Assembly: GCA_023132995.1 (NCBI GenBank)
Contig: JAGLXI010000179.1
Location: 1-7,950 of the forward strand
DNA length: 7,950 nucleotides
Origin: Candidatus Zixiibacteriota bacterium
GTDB lineage: Bacteria; Zixibacteria; MSB-5A5; GN15; FEB-12
Reading direction: 5' to 3'
Position 1 is the stretch's first letter, and every line of letters begins with the position of its first letter. Below are positions 1 to 6,709 of this stretch, piece by piece. The translations under genes were made by a program, and so were the position numbers. A model generated the notes under the pieces. The model saw only the letters and a list, made by a program, of their open reading frames with translations. It did not search any database and had not been told where the DNA came from.

Positions 1-22
1 ACATTAATTGTGAGTCAATTCG
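1..22. repeat. Left copy of 22-bp terminal inverted repeat
   Basis: The first 22 bases are the exact reverse complement of 7927-7948. The repeat itself contains an internal dyad (AATTG, five bases, CAATT at 6-20). The following base differs between the two copies, so the homology stops abruptly. It could be the end of a dispersed repeat (for example an insertion sequence) that limited assembly at both sides, a fold-back chimera, or a real inverted repeat. Confidence 0.8.
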
Positions 23-48
23 CATCGGCGCCCGGAGTCAGGGCGGCC

Positions 49-77
49 TTGCAAAAGACGCGGCCAAGTGCTACATT
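49..77 (+). promoter_or_regulatory. Candidate sigma70 promoter of the aminopeptidase
   Basis: A TTGCAA box at 49-54 and a TACATT box at 72-77 are separated by exactly 17 bases. Each matches the sigma70 consensus at four of six positions. The implied transcription start lies about 25-30 bases before the ATG at 113. The match is moderate, so this is a prediction. Confidence 0.4.
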
Positions 78-112
78 TGGCTCCAGACAAGTTACTCGGA
101 AAGGATGACCCT

Positions 113-1252
113 ATGAAAGACAAACGCAATGAAATCCTCGCCCGCCTTCTCCTTGAGTACTCCTGCCATGTCAAACCGGGAGAGGTTCTCTACCTTGAAA
201 TAAAGGGCAAAGAGACCCTTGAGTTGGGCAAGCAGGTGATACGTATCGCCACCGAGATGGGTGTCACACCGTTCTGGTACTACAACGATGAGTCCTTGAT
301 CCGTCAGTGGATTCGCTCGGCTAAAGACGATCAATTCAGAAAGCAGGCTGAGTTGCACCTTGAGCTTATGACCCGTGCGGACGCCTATATCGGCCTGCGG
401 GGTTCCGACAACCCGTTCGACCTGGCCGATATCGACACCGAGCAGATCGAAAAACAGAACAAGCTGTTCTACAAACCGGTCCACCTGGAGGAGCGCGTCA
501 AGCGCACTAAGTGGGTGGTCCTCCGCTACCCCAATAACGCCATGGCTCAATTGGCGCAGACCTCACAGGAGGCGTTTGAGGATTTCTACTATGAGGTCTG
601 TTGCGCCGACTACGCCAAGATGTCGCAGGCGCAGGATAAGTTGGTAGCGCTGATGAAAGCCACCGACAAGGTTCACATCAAGGGGCCAGGGACTGACCTG
701 AGCCTTTCGATCAAAGATATCGCCATCGTGAAATGTGACGGCACACGCAACATCCCCGACGGCGAAGTCTACACCGCGCCGGTGCGTGACTCGGTGAACG
801 GTACGATTACGTACAACACTCCCTCGCTGTACCAGGGAACCGTCTACAGCGGAATCTCCTTTACGTTCGAGAACGGCAAGATCGTCAAAGCCACTTGCGA
901 CGGCGACCAGGCCAGGCTCAATAAGATTCTTGACACCGACGAGGGCGCGCGCTACGTGGGTGAGTTTGCGCTCGGGGTGAACCCGTTCATCCTGCACCCG
1001 ATGAAAGATACGTTGTTTGACGAGAAGATCGCCGGCTCATTCCATCTTACTCCCGGCCAGTGCTATGACGAAGCGCCGAACGGCAACCAGTCCAATATAC
1101 ACTGGGATTTAGTGCTGATCCAACGACCTGACTACGGCGGCGGCGAGATCTACTTCGATGACAAGCTCATCCGCAAAGACGGCGCGTTCACCGATCCCGA
1201 TCTCGAAAAGGGGTTTTCGAAAGAGAACCTGCGGTCGTCGGCGTTGGATTAG
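113..1252 (+). CDS. M29-family metalloaminopeptidase (AmpS/AmpT/PepS type)
   Basis: This cytosolic dinuclear-metal aminopeptidase would remove N-terminal residues from peptides during peptide turnover. The 379-aa product has a typical length for peptidase family M29. All expected metal or catalytic residues are visible: E218 in the GEVYTAP motif, E284 in YVGEFALGVNP, H311 in GSFHL, Y318 seven residues later, and H330/D332 in the IHWD motif. The E-to-E spacing of 66 residues is as in characterised members. The start at 113 is preferred over an in-frame ATG at 68 because a GGAAAGGA ribosome-binding site lies 8 bases upstream, and the 15 extra residues are not needed by the fold. The stop is 12 bases before the next gene, which has its own SD, so the two are probably co-transcribed. 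The family assignment is firm; substrate preference cannot be read. Confidence 0.93.
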   Translation: MKDKRNEILARLLLEYSCHVKPGEVLYLEIKGKETLELGKQVIRIATEMGVTPFWYYNDESLIRQWIRSAKDDQFRKQAELHLELMTRADAYIGLRGSDNPFDLADIDTEQIEKQNKLFYKPVHLEERVKRTKWVVLRYPNNAMAQLAQTSQEAFEDFYYEVCCADYAKMSQAQDKLVALMKATDKVHIKGPGTDLSLSIKDIAIVKCDGTRNIPDGEVYTAPVRDSVNGTITYNTPSLYQGTVYSGISFTFENGKIVKATCDGDQARLNKILDTDEGARYVGEFALGVNPFILHPMKDTLFDEKIAGSFHLTPGQCYDEAPNGNQSNIHWDLVLIQRPDYGGGEIYFDDKLIRKDGAFTDPDLEKGFSKENLRSSALD

Positions 1253-1264
1253 AAGGAGCCCGGC

Positions 1265-2761
1265 GTGTCTATGGCCGACCGGGGACAACTCCGCGCGGGA
1301 GAGAACCGCACCGTCCGACGTCTGATCTTCATTGCAGGCCTCGGGGCATTCGCCGTCTTTACCTGTGTCTTCTGGGATTACTCGATAGACGACGCCTTTG
1401 TAACGTTCAGGTACGCCGAGAACCTGGCCGACGGTCACGGTCTGGTGTTCAATCCCGGAGCCGAGGCGGTTGAAGGTTATTCCAACTTCCTGTGGCTATT
1501 GCTCCTGTCGCTTCTGTATACGTTTGGTCTCCCCACGTACGCAACGGCCAAGATCATCGGGTTGGTTTCGTTTCTCCTGACGGCCGCAATCTGGTATCGC
1601 CATTTTGAGAGAGACGACAACGGTCTGTCCTGGCTGACCGCCCCGCTGTTTCTGCTCTGTCCCATCACCGCCTTCTGGGGGCTCAGCGGTCTGGAACTTG
1701 GCCTGCACGCCTTGCTGGTCACCGCCACAGTTGTAACGCGCGTTCGTCGGTCTCCCTGGTTCTATGTTCTGCTGCCGTTGATTGTCCTCAGCCGCCCCGA
1801 GGGATTCCTTGTGGGTTGTGTGTTGATCGTAACCGCCGCCGCCCTCGACCGCGCCAATGGCCTGTCGGCCGGGAGGCAACTTGCTCTCGGCGCGACAGTC
1901 CTCATTGCAGCCATGGTCGCCCTCACGTTGCTGAGATTGGCTGTCTTCGGCCGCCCTCTGCCGAACACGTTCTACGTCAAGACACACGAAACCACATTGG
2001 CCGGTTTTCTTGAACTGGGCAGGATGCTTGCCGTGTTCCTGCCCCTCTCTGCCACCATGGTGTGGGGAGCGGTCCGGATATTCCATGCCCGCCTACGGAA
2101 CCGTGAAATGACACTTTTCATCGCGCTGTTTGTCCTTCAGGCTGTCGTCAGCAGTCTGGTCAGTCCGGTTATGAATTTTCAGTTTCGATACCTGGTACCC
2201 TTCCTCCCGTTCATGATAGCCGTCTCCCTGCACGGCGTTTCGGGTCTCAAGCGACCGAGCGCCCGCCGACTTGCAGCTGGCGCATTGGCCCTCTCACTGA
2301 TGGCGCCCCTGACGTCAGTCACGAGCGTGGTGCAGTTCGAAAGGAATATCTACGCCGCCCAGAAGACCTTTATCGAATGGTCGCAGACGCTGCCTGACAG
2401 CACCACTGTCTCTCTAACCGACATCGGCCGCATCCCTTACTACACGAAGTTCCATTACTATGACATCTGGGGACTGGTAAACAAGGAAACCGGGCGTGAA
2501 GGCTTCAGCGCCATGCGCGAGTTTCTCCGGCTGCCCGACTATTTCGTGCTGGTGGGCTACGTTGATTCAGGCCGGATGGAATTGCGCTTCGGGCGGGAGA
2601 GACTGATCGCCTACAGGAACATCTTCGACCTGACCTACGAACCGATCAGGCTGTGCCTGCCGAGGGGAGCCGATCCCGAAGAACGGGGATACTACTACTT
2701 CGTCTGTCGGCGAAAACCGGAGGCCGGTGAAATTATCTCCCGCCCCCGATCCGACCAGTGA
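1265..2761 (+). CDS. Polytopic GT-C-type glycosyltransferase-like membrane protein
   Basis: The 498-aa integral membrane protein has about ten hydrophobic segments between residues ~18 and ~350, followed by a soluble C-terminal domain. The first extracytoplasmic loop carries an acidic DDAF motif (D42-D43), then RYAENL, a GHGLVFNPG stretch and EGYSNFLW (~70-77). This order is seen in GT-C enzymes that use polyprenyl-phosphate sugars, including mycobacterial arabinofuranosyltransferase-like proteins. In the C-terminal part, TDIGRIPYY followed by YDIWGL (~384-402) is another recurrent element of this group. The likely role is transfer of a sugar to a cell-envelope glycan or lipid on the outer face of the inner membrane; donor and acceptor are unknown. 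The GTG start at 1265 is chosen because AAGGAG at 1253-1258 sits 6 bases before it, against 12 for the ATG at 1271. It follows the aminopeptidase gene closely, but no functional link is evident. Confidence 0.75.
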   Translation: MSMADRGQLRAGENRTVRRLIFIAGLGAFAVFTCVFWDYSIDDAFVTFRYAENLADGHGLVFNPGAEAVEGYSNFLWLLLLSLLYTFGLPTYATAKIIGLVSFLLTAAIWYRHFERDDNGLSWLTAPLFLLCPITAFWGLSGLELGLHALLVTATVVTRVRRSPWFYVLLPLIVLSRPEGFLVGCVLIVTAAALDRANGLSAGRQLALGATVLIAAMVALTLLRLAVFGRPLPNTFYVKTHETTLAGFLELGRMLAVFLPLSATMVWGAVRIFHARLRNREMTLFIALFVLQAVVSSLVSPVMNFQFRYLVPFLPFMIAVSLHGVSGLKRPSARRLAAGALALSLMAPLTSVTSVVQFERNIYAAQKTFIEWSQTLPDSTTVSLTDIGRIPYYTKFHYYDIWGLVNKETGREGFSAMREFLRLPDYFVLVGYVDSGRMELRFGRERLIAYRNIFDLTYEPIRLCLPRGADPEERGYYYFVCRRKPEAGEIISRPRSDQ

Positions 2762-2771
2762 GCGTTCTCAC
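2758..2771. other. Small hairpin holding the stop codons of two convergent genes
   Basis: GTGAG (2758-2762), a 4-base loop CGTT and CTCAC (2767-2771) form a perfect 5-bp stem. The + strand TGA stop of the membrane glycosyltransferase (2759-2761) and the - strand TGA stop of the small lipoprotein (2770-2768) lie in opposite arms. There is no U-tract, so intrinsic termination is doubtful. It may only reflect the symmetry of facing stop codons. Confidence 0.35.
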
Positions 2772-3232
2772 CGACCGCGGCCTGTGTCTGTACTGTCGAG
2801 AGGTTCGTGAACGACGGCCTCTGCTCGGCCGATCTCGAACCGCTTGAGCAGCCATAGATCGTGCTCATGCGTGTAGGTGAGAGTAATCGGGCGGTCCCTC
2901 CTGCCGGAAGTGTCAACCACGTAGCAGTCGATGCGCGCCCTGTCATTGGTGTAACTAATCTCCCCCAGCGCCAACTGGACAAATGCAAAGGAGCCTTCCT
3001 CGCCGTACACAAGCCGAAGCAACGAATCGGAATCCTGCTTATGCGACAGTATCTTGACCGACAGCAGGGAGTCAATAGCTGCGCGATCCCTGACCCTGAT
3101 CGCCTCCTGAAGCTGAACCAACCGCTGCTTGAGAATGGGAATGTGATCCCGACTCGGCGTTTGCTGGTCACAGCCCGACGATAGCAGTATCGCCAGGATT
3201 GCCCCCGTGAAAACCGGCAGGGTCCGCATCAT
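2768..3232 (-). CDS. Small predicted lipoprotein, possibly NTF2-like fold
   Basis: The 154-aa product begins with a basic residue and a hydrophobic stretch ending in LLSSGC, so Cys21 is the likely lipidation site. The lipobox has Ser rather than Leu/Val/Ile at -3, which is tolerated but not ideal. The mature part starts with a helical segment (ILKQRLVQLQEAI..., ~33-60) and then alternating strands up to LWLLKRFEIG (~130-140). The helix-then-curved-sheet pattern resembles NTF2/SnoaL-like (DUF4440-type) domains, but this is pattern reading only and no catalytic residues are identifiable. Its ATG overlaps the upstream lipoprotein gene's stop as ATGA (3232-3229) and has no clear SD of its own, so it is probably translationally coupled. 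A second ATG follows directly. It is the last gene of the rlmN operon. Confidence 0.7.
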   Translation of the reverse strand: MMRTLPVFTGAILAILLSSGCDQQTPSRDHIPILKQRLVQLQEAIRVRDRAAIDSLLSVKILSHKQDSDSLLRLVYGEEGSFAFVQLALGEISYTNDRARIDCYVVDTSGRRDRPITLTYTHEHDLWLLKRFEIGRAEAVVHEPLDSTDTGRGR

Positions 3233-4641
3233 TTACCCGGAGTTGGCCGCAGACCCTGGATCTGGAACTGACCGTTCCCGCGCCGTTCAATCAAGCCGGC
3301 GGCCGTCAGCTTGACAACGGTACGACTGGCGACCACATTCCAGAACCAGTAACGGGCTCCGAATGTCACCTTCAGATGGCCGTGCCTGATAGCAATATCC
3401 TTAAGATCAAAATAGGTGCGCGACAGGAGAGAATCCGCGCCATTGCTCAAAGCCGTCAGCGCCGGTCTTACCACATTGGTGTCGATCATGAACGATTCCT
3501 GCCCGACACTCTTTGCCATATTCCAAATGGGTCTCCGTCCCCGGCGCCGTTTGAGGATGAAGTCCTCCTCGCATTCTATTTCAGGCAGGCTGTCGCCGTA
3601 CAGAATTTTGTACTGGCTGCCCGTATAGAACAGGGCGTAGAAGTTGGTTCCGTTGAAATAATCACCACCCCGGACGGCATACATGTAATCGGGAATGCGC
3701 GCATTGCACGGATCAGTACCGTTATAGATCAGCAGCGGAGCCGAGCGGGTGATGAACCTCTGCCCCATGTCGAACCAGAGCGACAACGCTGCTATGGTCG
3801 GAAACGTCCGGTACAGCACCGCGCCGCCATCGAGAAACTTGTTCTTGTCACCGGACATCTTCCCCGCAGCCACCAGGCTGTCAACGACATTCCAGTAGGC
3901 GGGCAGGTTGTTGCTGATAATACGTACCAGGCTGTCCGCTGTCCGCTCGGCGAGTTGCTTGGCTTCCTCTGCCTCCGGAACCTCGATAACAGGAAACAAA
4001 AGCTCAGGGAAACCCTTCGACTCCGTCGCGTAACCATAGTCAACCAGTCGGTCGAATATGGTCCGTACGAACGGTACATCTGTTTTCACCAAAGCGGCGA
4101 TGTCCTCAAGGGACTTGCCCTCGCTTAGCATCAGAAGAAACGCGCGCGAGAACTCATTGTCGAAGTAGGGATGTTCCGCGACCCTGGGCGGTAGGTTGAT
4201 TTTTTCCTGTACATACCCGAGTACGGCTTCCGGGGCGTGAAAGACGACGCTGAAGTGCTGCTCGAATCGCTTCTGATCAGGCAGAACGACATCAAGGGTG
4301 TCGACAACGTCGTATACGGACAGATTGATTTCAGCCTGACCGTAGTTGCCCGGTATGTTTATGACAGGACTGACGGTCTGCGTGGCCGAAGGGAGCAAGA
4401 TGAAGTGCGACCCGGCCCGCCGGTTGGGGCTGAGGTACGAACCGGTAAACTGCACCTCGGTTTCAACTGTGAGGAACTTCGCTTCTTCCGTCTCGTTCGT
4501 TATCTCGAAGACCGCTTTCTGCTCACCCCACTGCAGGGACAGATCGATATCACCGACCGATACCTCCCGTTCCTGCGGCGTCGCACACGCAGCCAGAGCC
4601 GTCATCCCCCCCAGCAGCAGCACCCTGATGACTTTGCCCAC
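3229..4641 (-). CDS. Large predicted lipoprotein of unknown function
   Basis: The 470-aa product has an n-region, a hydrophobic core and a good lipobox (LAAC, Cys19), so it is probably a periplasm-facing lipoprotein. I do not recognise the family. Residues ~28-135 read as an all-beta, immunoglobulin-like domain (alternating hydrophobic strands, FEITNETEEAKFLTV). Residues ~165-210 (KSLEDIAALVKTDVPFVRTIFDRLVDYGYA) look like a winged-helix element. A second such element near the C-terminus is VVKLTAAGLIERRGNG (~442-457). Winged-helix-like folds in a secreted lipoprotein are unexpected and probably act as protein-interaction or assembly modules, not DNA binders. The start is GTG at 4641, with a strong AGGAGG 9 bases upstream inside the end of rlmN; only 6 bases separate the two genes. 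It overlaps the next lipoprotein gene by 4 bases. Confidence 0.8.
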   Translation of the reverse strand: MGKVIRVLLLGGMTALAACATPQEREVSVGDIDLSLQWGEQKAVFEITNETEEAKFLTVETEVQFTGSYLSPNRRAGSHFILLPSATQTVSPVINIPGNYGQAEINLSVYDVVDTLDVVLPDQKRFEQHFSVVFHAPEAVLGYVQEKINLPPRVAEHPYFDNEFSRAFLLMLSEGKSLEDIAALVKTDVPFVRTIFDRLVDYGYATESKGFPELLFPVIEVPEAEEAKQLAERTADSLVRIISNNLPAYWNVVDSLVAAGKMSGDKNKFLDGGAVLYRTFPTIAALSLWFDMGQRFITRSAPLLIYNGTDPCNARIPDYMYAVRGGDYFNGTNFYALFYTGSQYKILYGDSLPEIECEEDFILKRRRGRRPIWNMAKSVGQESFMIDTNVVRPALTALSNGADSLLSRTYFDLKDIAIRHGHLKVTFGARYWFWNVVASRTVVKLTAAGLIERRGNGQFQIQGLRPTPGK

Positions 4642-4647
4642 CTATTC

Positions 4648-5691
4648 CTACCTCCTTCTTGCGCTACTCCCGGCCAATTGGCCGCAGGCGGCATCAATAT
4701 CAGCGCCCCGGCTCCGGCGAACAGTTACCGCTGGAACGCGTGGATACAGTTGCTTTGCAAACCAGTCAATCTTTTCTTGAGACGGAGCTTTCCACTCCGC
4801 TCCGCTAACCGGATTATATGCCAGTAGGTTGATTTTGCAAGGAATTCCTTTGACGAACCTGCTGAAGGCCATGACGTCGTCCATCGTGTCGTTGAACCCC
4901 TCGAAAAGGGCGTACTCGAACGTGACTCTTGTCCTGGTAACCTGCGTGTAGTGCTTCACGGCATCGGCCAGGTTTTCCAGCCGATAGGTAGCGGCGACGG
5001 GCATGATCTTTTCGCGTTTCTCCTGAATGGCCGCATTCAACGATACCGCCAGCCAGGCCTTGCACCGAGTGTCGGCCAGCTTTCTGATGCCGGGGATAAT
5101 CCCACAGGTGGAGATGGTGGTCTTCCTGGCCGAGTGCGACAGACCTGCGCCGTCTGAGATTATCCCGATAGCGTCGACAACATTGTCCAGATTGAGCAGG
5201 GGCTCACCCATACCCATGAAAACGACGTTGGTGAAAGCACCGTCACCGTGTTCGTCTCTCAGGTGCAGCAGTTGTCCCACTATCTCCCCCACGCCGAGGT
5301 TCCGGCGCAGACCCATAGCCCCCGTGGCGCAAAACCGGCATCCCAGAGCGCAACCTGCTTGTGAGGACACACACGCGGTGCGCCGCCCGGATTCCTCGTC
5401 GGGAATGAGCACCGTCTCGATGGGATGGCCGTCATTGAGGCGAAAGAGGAACTTGCGCGTTCCGTCCTTCGAAACCGCCGTCTGGTCTGCATCCAGCCCG
5501 CGGAACGCGTAGCCGTCACTCAGCCGTTGACGAAGGCTGCGGGACAGGTCTGTCATCATCTCGAAATCGTACTGGCGAATCTTGTACAACCACTTGAACA
5601 GTTGCCGTCCCCGGAAGGGTTTCTCGCCCAAAGTGACGGCCAGGTCTTCCATCTGCGCGACGGTGTACCCTAATAGGTTGCGCTTCTCCAT
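4648..5691 (-). CDS. rlmN: Dual-specificity 23S rRNA A2503 / tRNA A37 C2-methyltransferase RlmN
   Basis: This radical-SAM enzyme methylates C2 of adenosine 2503 in 23S rRNA and, in characterised homologues, A37 of some tRNAs. The 347-aa protein shows the complete family layout. It has an N-terminal helical accessory domain (PFRGRQLFKWLY, ~25-36) and the IETVLIP segment (~91). The radical-SAM cluster motif CALGCRFC supplies C114, C118 and C121, and C107 lies in ACVSSQ. GMGEP is at ~160-164, and RGADIDAACGQL carries the methyl-accepting catalytic Cys336. Nothing essential is missing. The ATG at 5691 is used because an in-frame stop lies 6-9 bases upstream; no convincing SD precedes it. It heads an operon with two lipoprotein genes and is divergent from tRNA-Pro. 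No methyltransferase-related link to those lipoproteins is known to me. Confidence 0.97.
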   Translation of the reverse strand: MEKRNLLGYTVAQMEDLAVTLGEKPFRGRQLFKWLYKIRQYDFEMMTDLSRSLRQRLSDGYAFRGLDADQTAVSKDGTRKFLFRLNDGHPIETVLIPDEESGRRTACVSSQAGCALGCRFCATGAMGLRRNLGVGEIVGQLLHLRDEHGDGAFTNVVFMGMGEPLLNLDNVVDAIGIISDGAGLSHSARKTTISTCGIIPGIRKLADTRCKAWLAVSLNAAIQEKREKIMPVAATYRLENLADAVKHYTQVTRTRVTFEYALFEGFNDTMDDVMAFSRFVKGIPCKINLLAYNPVSGAEWKAPSQEKIDWFAKQLYPRVPAVTVRRSRGADIDAACGQLAGSSARRR

Positions 5692-5783
5692 GGTCAGTCA
5701 ATGTATGCGCTCGCTGGCCTTGTGGAAACCACTTTGTGACAAAAAGCTGCATTGCTGGCGGCGGCGTTGCTGCCATAATCGCC

Positions 5784-5812
5784 TTGACAGAATTGGGGGG
5801 ACTGTCTATTAT
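5784..5812 (+). promoter_or_regulatory. Strong sigma70 promoter of tRNA-Pro
   Basis: A perfect TTGACA (5784-5789), a 17-base spacer and TATTAT (5807-5812) lie just upstream of the tRNA, whose first base is 5824. The predicted transcription start is about 5 bases before the mature tRNA. A G-rich run fills part of the spacer. Since no terminator is seen after the tRNA, this promoter may also read into the first island gene. Confidence 0.8.
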
Positions 5813-5823
5813 ATGGTCGAATT

Positions 5824-5897
5824 CGGGGTGTGGCGCAGTCTGGCAGCGCACTTGCTTTGGGAGCAAGATGTCGGAGGTTCAAATCCTCTCACCCCGA
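5824..5897 (+). tRNA. tRNA-Pro(TGG)
   Basis: A full cloverleaf can be drawn. The acceptor 5' strand CGGGGTG (5824-5830) pairs with CACCCCG (5890-5896), and the discriminator is A5897. The anticodon arm CTTGC/GCAAG encloses loop TTTGGGA with anticodon TGG at 5858-5860. The T-loop TTCAAAT is standard. No CCA is encoded. The part from the D-loop (5840) to one base past the gene is repeated exactly at 7494-7552, so the gene was used as an integration target and restored by the inserted element. Confidence 0.97.
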
Positions 5898-5898
5898 T
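5840..5898 (+). repeat. attL: 59-bp direct repeat within tRNA-Pro
   Basis: These 59 bases are identical to 7494-7552. Identity begins in the D-loop and ends one base after the discriminator; flanking bases differ on both sides (T versus C before, T versus C after). A 3' tRNA segment duplicated downstream is the classical signature of tyrosine-recombinase integration into a tRNA gene. Confidence 0.92.
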
Positions 5899-5904
5899 TT
5901 TGAG

Positions 5905-5916
5905 CAAATGCATTTG
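5905..5916. repeat. 12-bp perfect palindrome next to attL
   Basis: CAAATGCATTTG reads identically on both strands and lies 7 bases inside the island from the attL repeat. It could be an accessory binding site or chance; there is no second copy at the right end. Confidence 0.4.
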
Positions 5917-5945
5917 GCCGAAGTCGCGACGACGTCGGCAGACGT

Positions 5946-5962
5946 TAACGAGAACATCGTTA
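5946..5962. promoter_or_regulatory. Inverted repeat upstream of the first island gene
   Basis: TAACGA and TCGTTA flank a 5-base loop (GAACA), giving a perfect 6-bp dyad that ends 27 bases before the ATG at 5990 and before the SD. It may be an operator for autoregulation or a small leader hairpin. No sigma70 promoter is obvious in 5898-5989, so this gene may depend on read-through from the tRNA promoter. Confidence 0.35.
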
Positions 5963-5989
5963 TGGAAGGATCAAGCGAAGGAACTGAAA

Positions 5990-6634
5990 ATGAATACCAA
6001 CAATAACTCTTCGAGGCAGATTGTTAGTTTGGGAGAAGACGGCATGCTGGGCATTCCGCAATATCTCATACCTGTGTTCCTGCACAAGTACGATCTCAAT
6101 AAGTCATTGCCAAAAAAGGTGCATGAACTTCTCGTAGGTTACATACTGGTTCAGTTTTTGGGAGAGAAGCAGAGAGAATCTGCCATGATAGGGTTTCCAG
6201 CCGCTGAGGGCTGGCGTAAACGCTGCCCAGACGACCCCCTGACGCTTGATCGGTTGCTTGAAAATCACAAGAAACTCATAAAAGATACTGACGTCGATAT
6301 TCGAGTAAGCAGCAGCGGATTGACGACCAAATATCAGATAACCAGATTCGTATACCCAACTGGCCGAACTGCACACCGTAAACTTGCAGAACTCATCGCT
6401 AAGAAATGCCGTCACCAACAACCTGATCCGTCACTGAACCTTTTGGTTAGTGTCGAGAAAACACCCAACATATCCGAAAACGAGTTACGAAATCTGGTGA
6501 CAAAAACAAACATCCCTTTTGGAGGAATACTTCTCATCATGAAAGCGTCGTCGGAAAAGGGTCACTTCTCTTTCTGCCAGCTTTACCCGAAGCTGATCCC
6601 TGGCAAGGAGGTATGGGTGCCGCTCCCAGTTTAG
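5990..6634 (+). CDS. Island protein of unknown function, possible PD-(D/E)XK-like nuclease
   Basis: I do not recognise this 214-aa, apparently cytosolic protein. The ATG at 5990 is chosen because AAGGAA at 5978-5983 lies 6 bases upstream, although the frame stays open much further upstream through the tRNA. After an Asn/Ser-rich N-terminus, a helix at ~41-58 contains E46. A strand with D101/D103 (DVDIRV) follows, then after 13 residues a strand KYQITRF (Q116, T118, R119). A helix comes next at ~127-140, and later strands are LNLLVSVE (~149-156) and GGILLIMKA (~178-186). The order helix, D-strand, Q-x-(T/K)-R strand, helix resembles the core of PD-(D/E)XK nucleases, with Q and R replacing the usual E and K. 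This is inference. It is convergent with the HEPN gene, with a gap of about 75 bp. Confidence 0.72.
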   Translation: MNTNNNSSRQIVSLGEDGMLGIPQYLIPVFLHKYDLNKSLPKKVHELLVGYILVQFLGEKQRESAMIGFPAAEGWRKRCPDDPLTLDRLLENHKKLIKDTDVDIRVSSSGLTTKYQITRFVYPTGRTAHRKLAELIAKKCRHQQPDPSLNLLVSVEKTPNISENELRNLVTKTNIPFGGILLIMKASSEKGHFSFCQLYPKLIPGKEVWVPLPV

Positions 6635-6653
6635 CGGTCTAATACCGGACGTT

Positions 6654-6699
6654 TGGGTTGTGGCACAATTCGGATGCTCAAATACCCCTCCGCCCGATC
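6654..6699 (+). other. Degenerate tRNA-like segment between the island genes
   Basis: The stretch resembles tRNA-Pro in two pieces. GTGGCACAATTCGG matches the tRNA 5' region (GTGGCGCAGTCTGG) at 10 of 14 positions. TCGGATGCTCAAAT matches the T-arm region (TCGGAGGTTCAAAT) at 12 of 14 and is followed by a C-rich end finishing in CCCGAT. The T-stem no longer pairs, so it is not a functional tRNA. It could be an old integration scar or chance similarity. Confidence 0.25.
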
Positions 6700-6709
6700 T
6701 TTCTGCAAC

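Noticed and set aside
6..20. A lac-operator-like sequence (AATTGTGAG...CAATT) suggesting vector DNA
   Set aside because: Only the first nine bases resemble the lac operator; the spacing and centre differ, and no other vector sequence is present.
1496..2086. A 196-codon - strand frame opposite the GT-C protein
   Set aside because: It is antisense to a clear polytopic membrane protein; its composition (rich in Gln, Gly and Glu) is what codon complementarity of hydrophobic codons yields.
3376..4128. A 250-codon + strand frame opposite the large lipoprotein
   Set aside because: It is a shadow frame antisense to a well-supported lipoprotein gene with signal peptide, SD and operon context. Its translation has no hydrophobic pattern or motif.
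5582..5989. The long + strand open frame continuing upstream of the first island gene, through the tRNA and into rlmN
   Set aside because: It crosses the tRNA-Pro gene and lies antisense to the start of rlmN. The SD-preceded ATG at 5990 is the sensible start, and the upstream translation has no protein-like character.
6620..6647. Intrinsic terminator at the end of the first island gene
   Set aside because: CCGCT/AGCGG (6620-6637) and CGGT/ACCG (6635-6647) can form short alternative stems, but both are weak and no U-tract follows.
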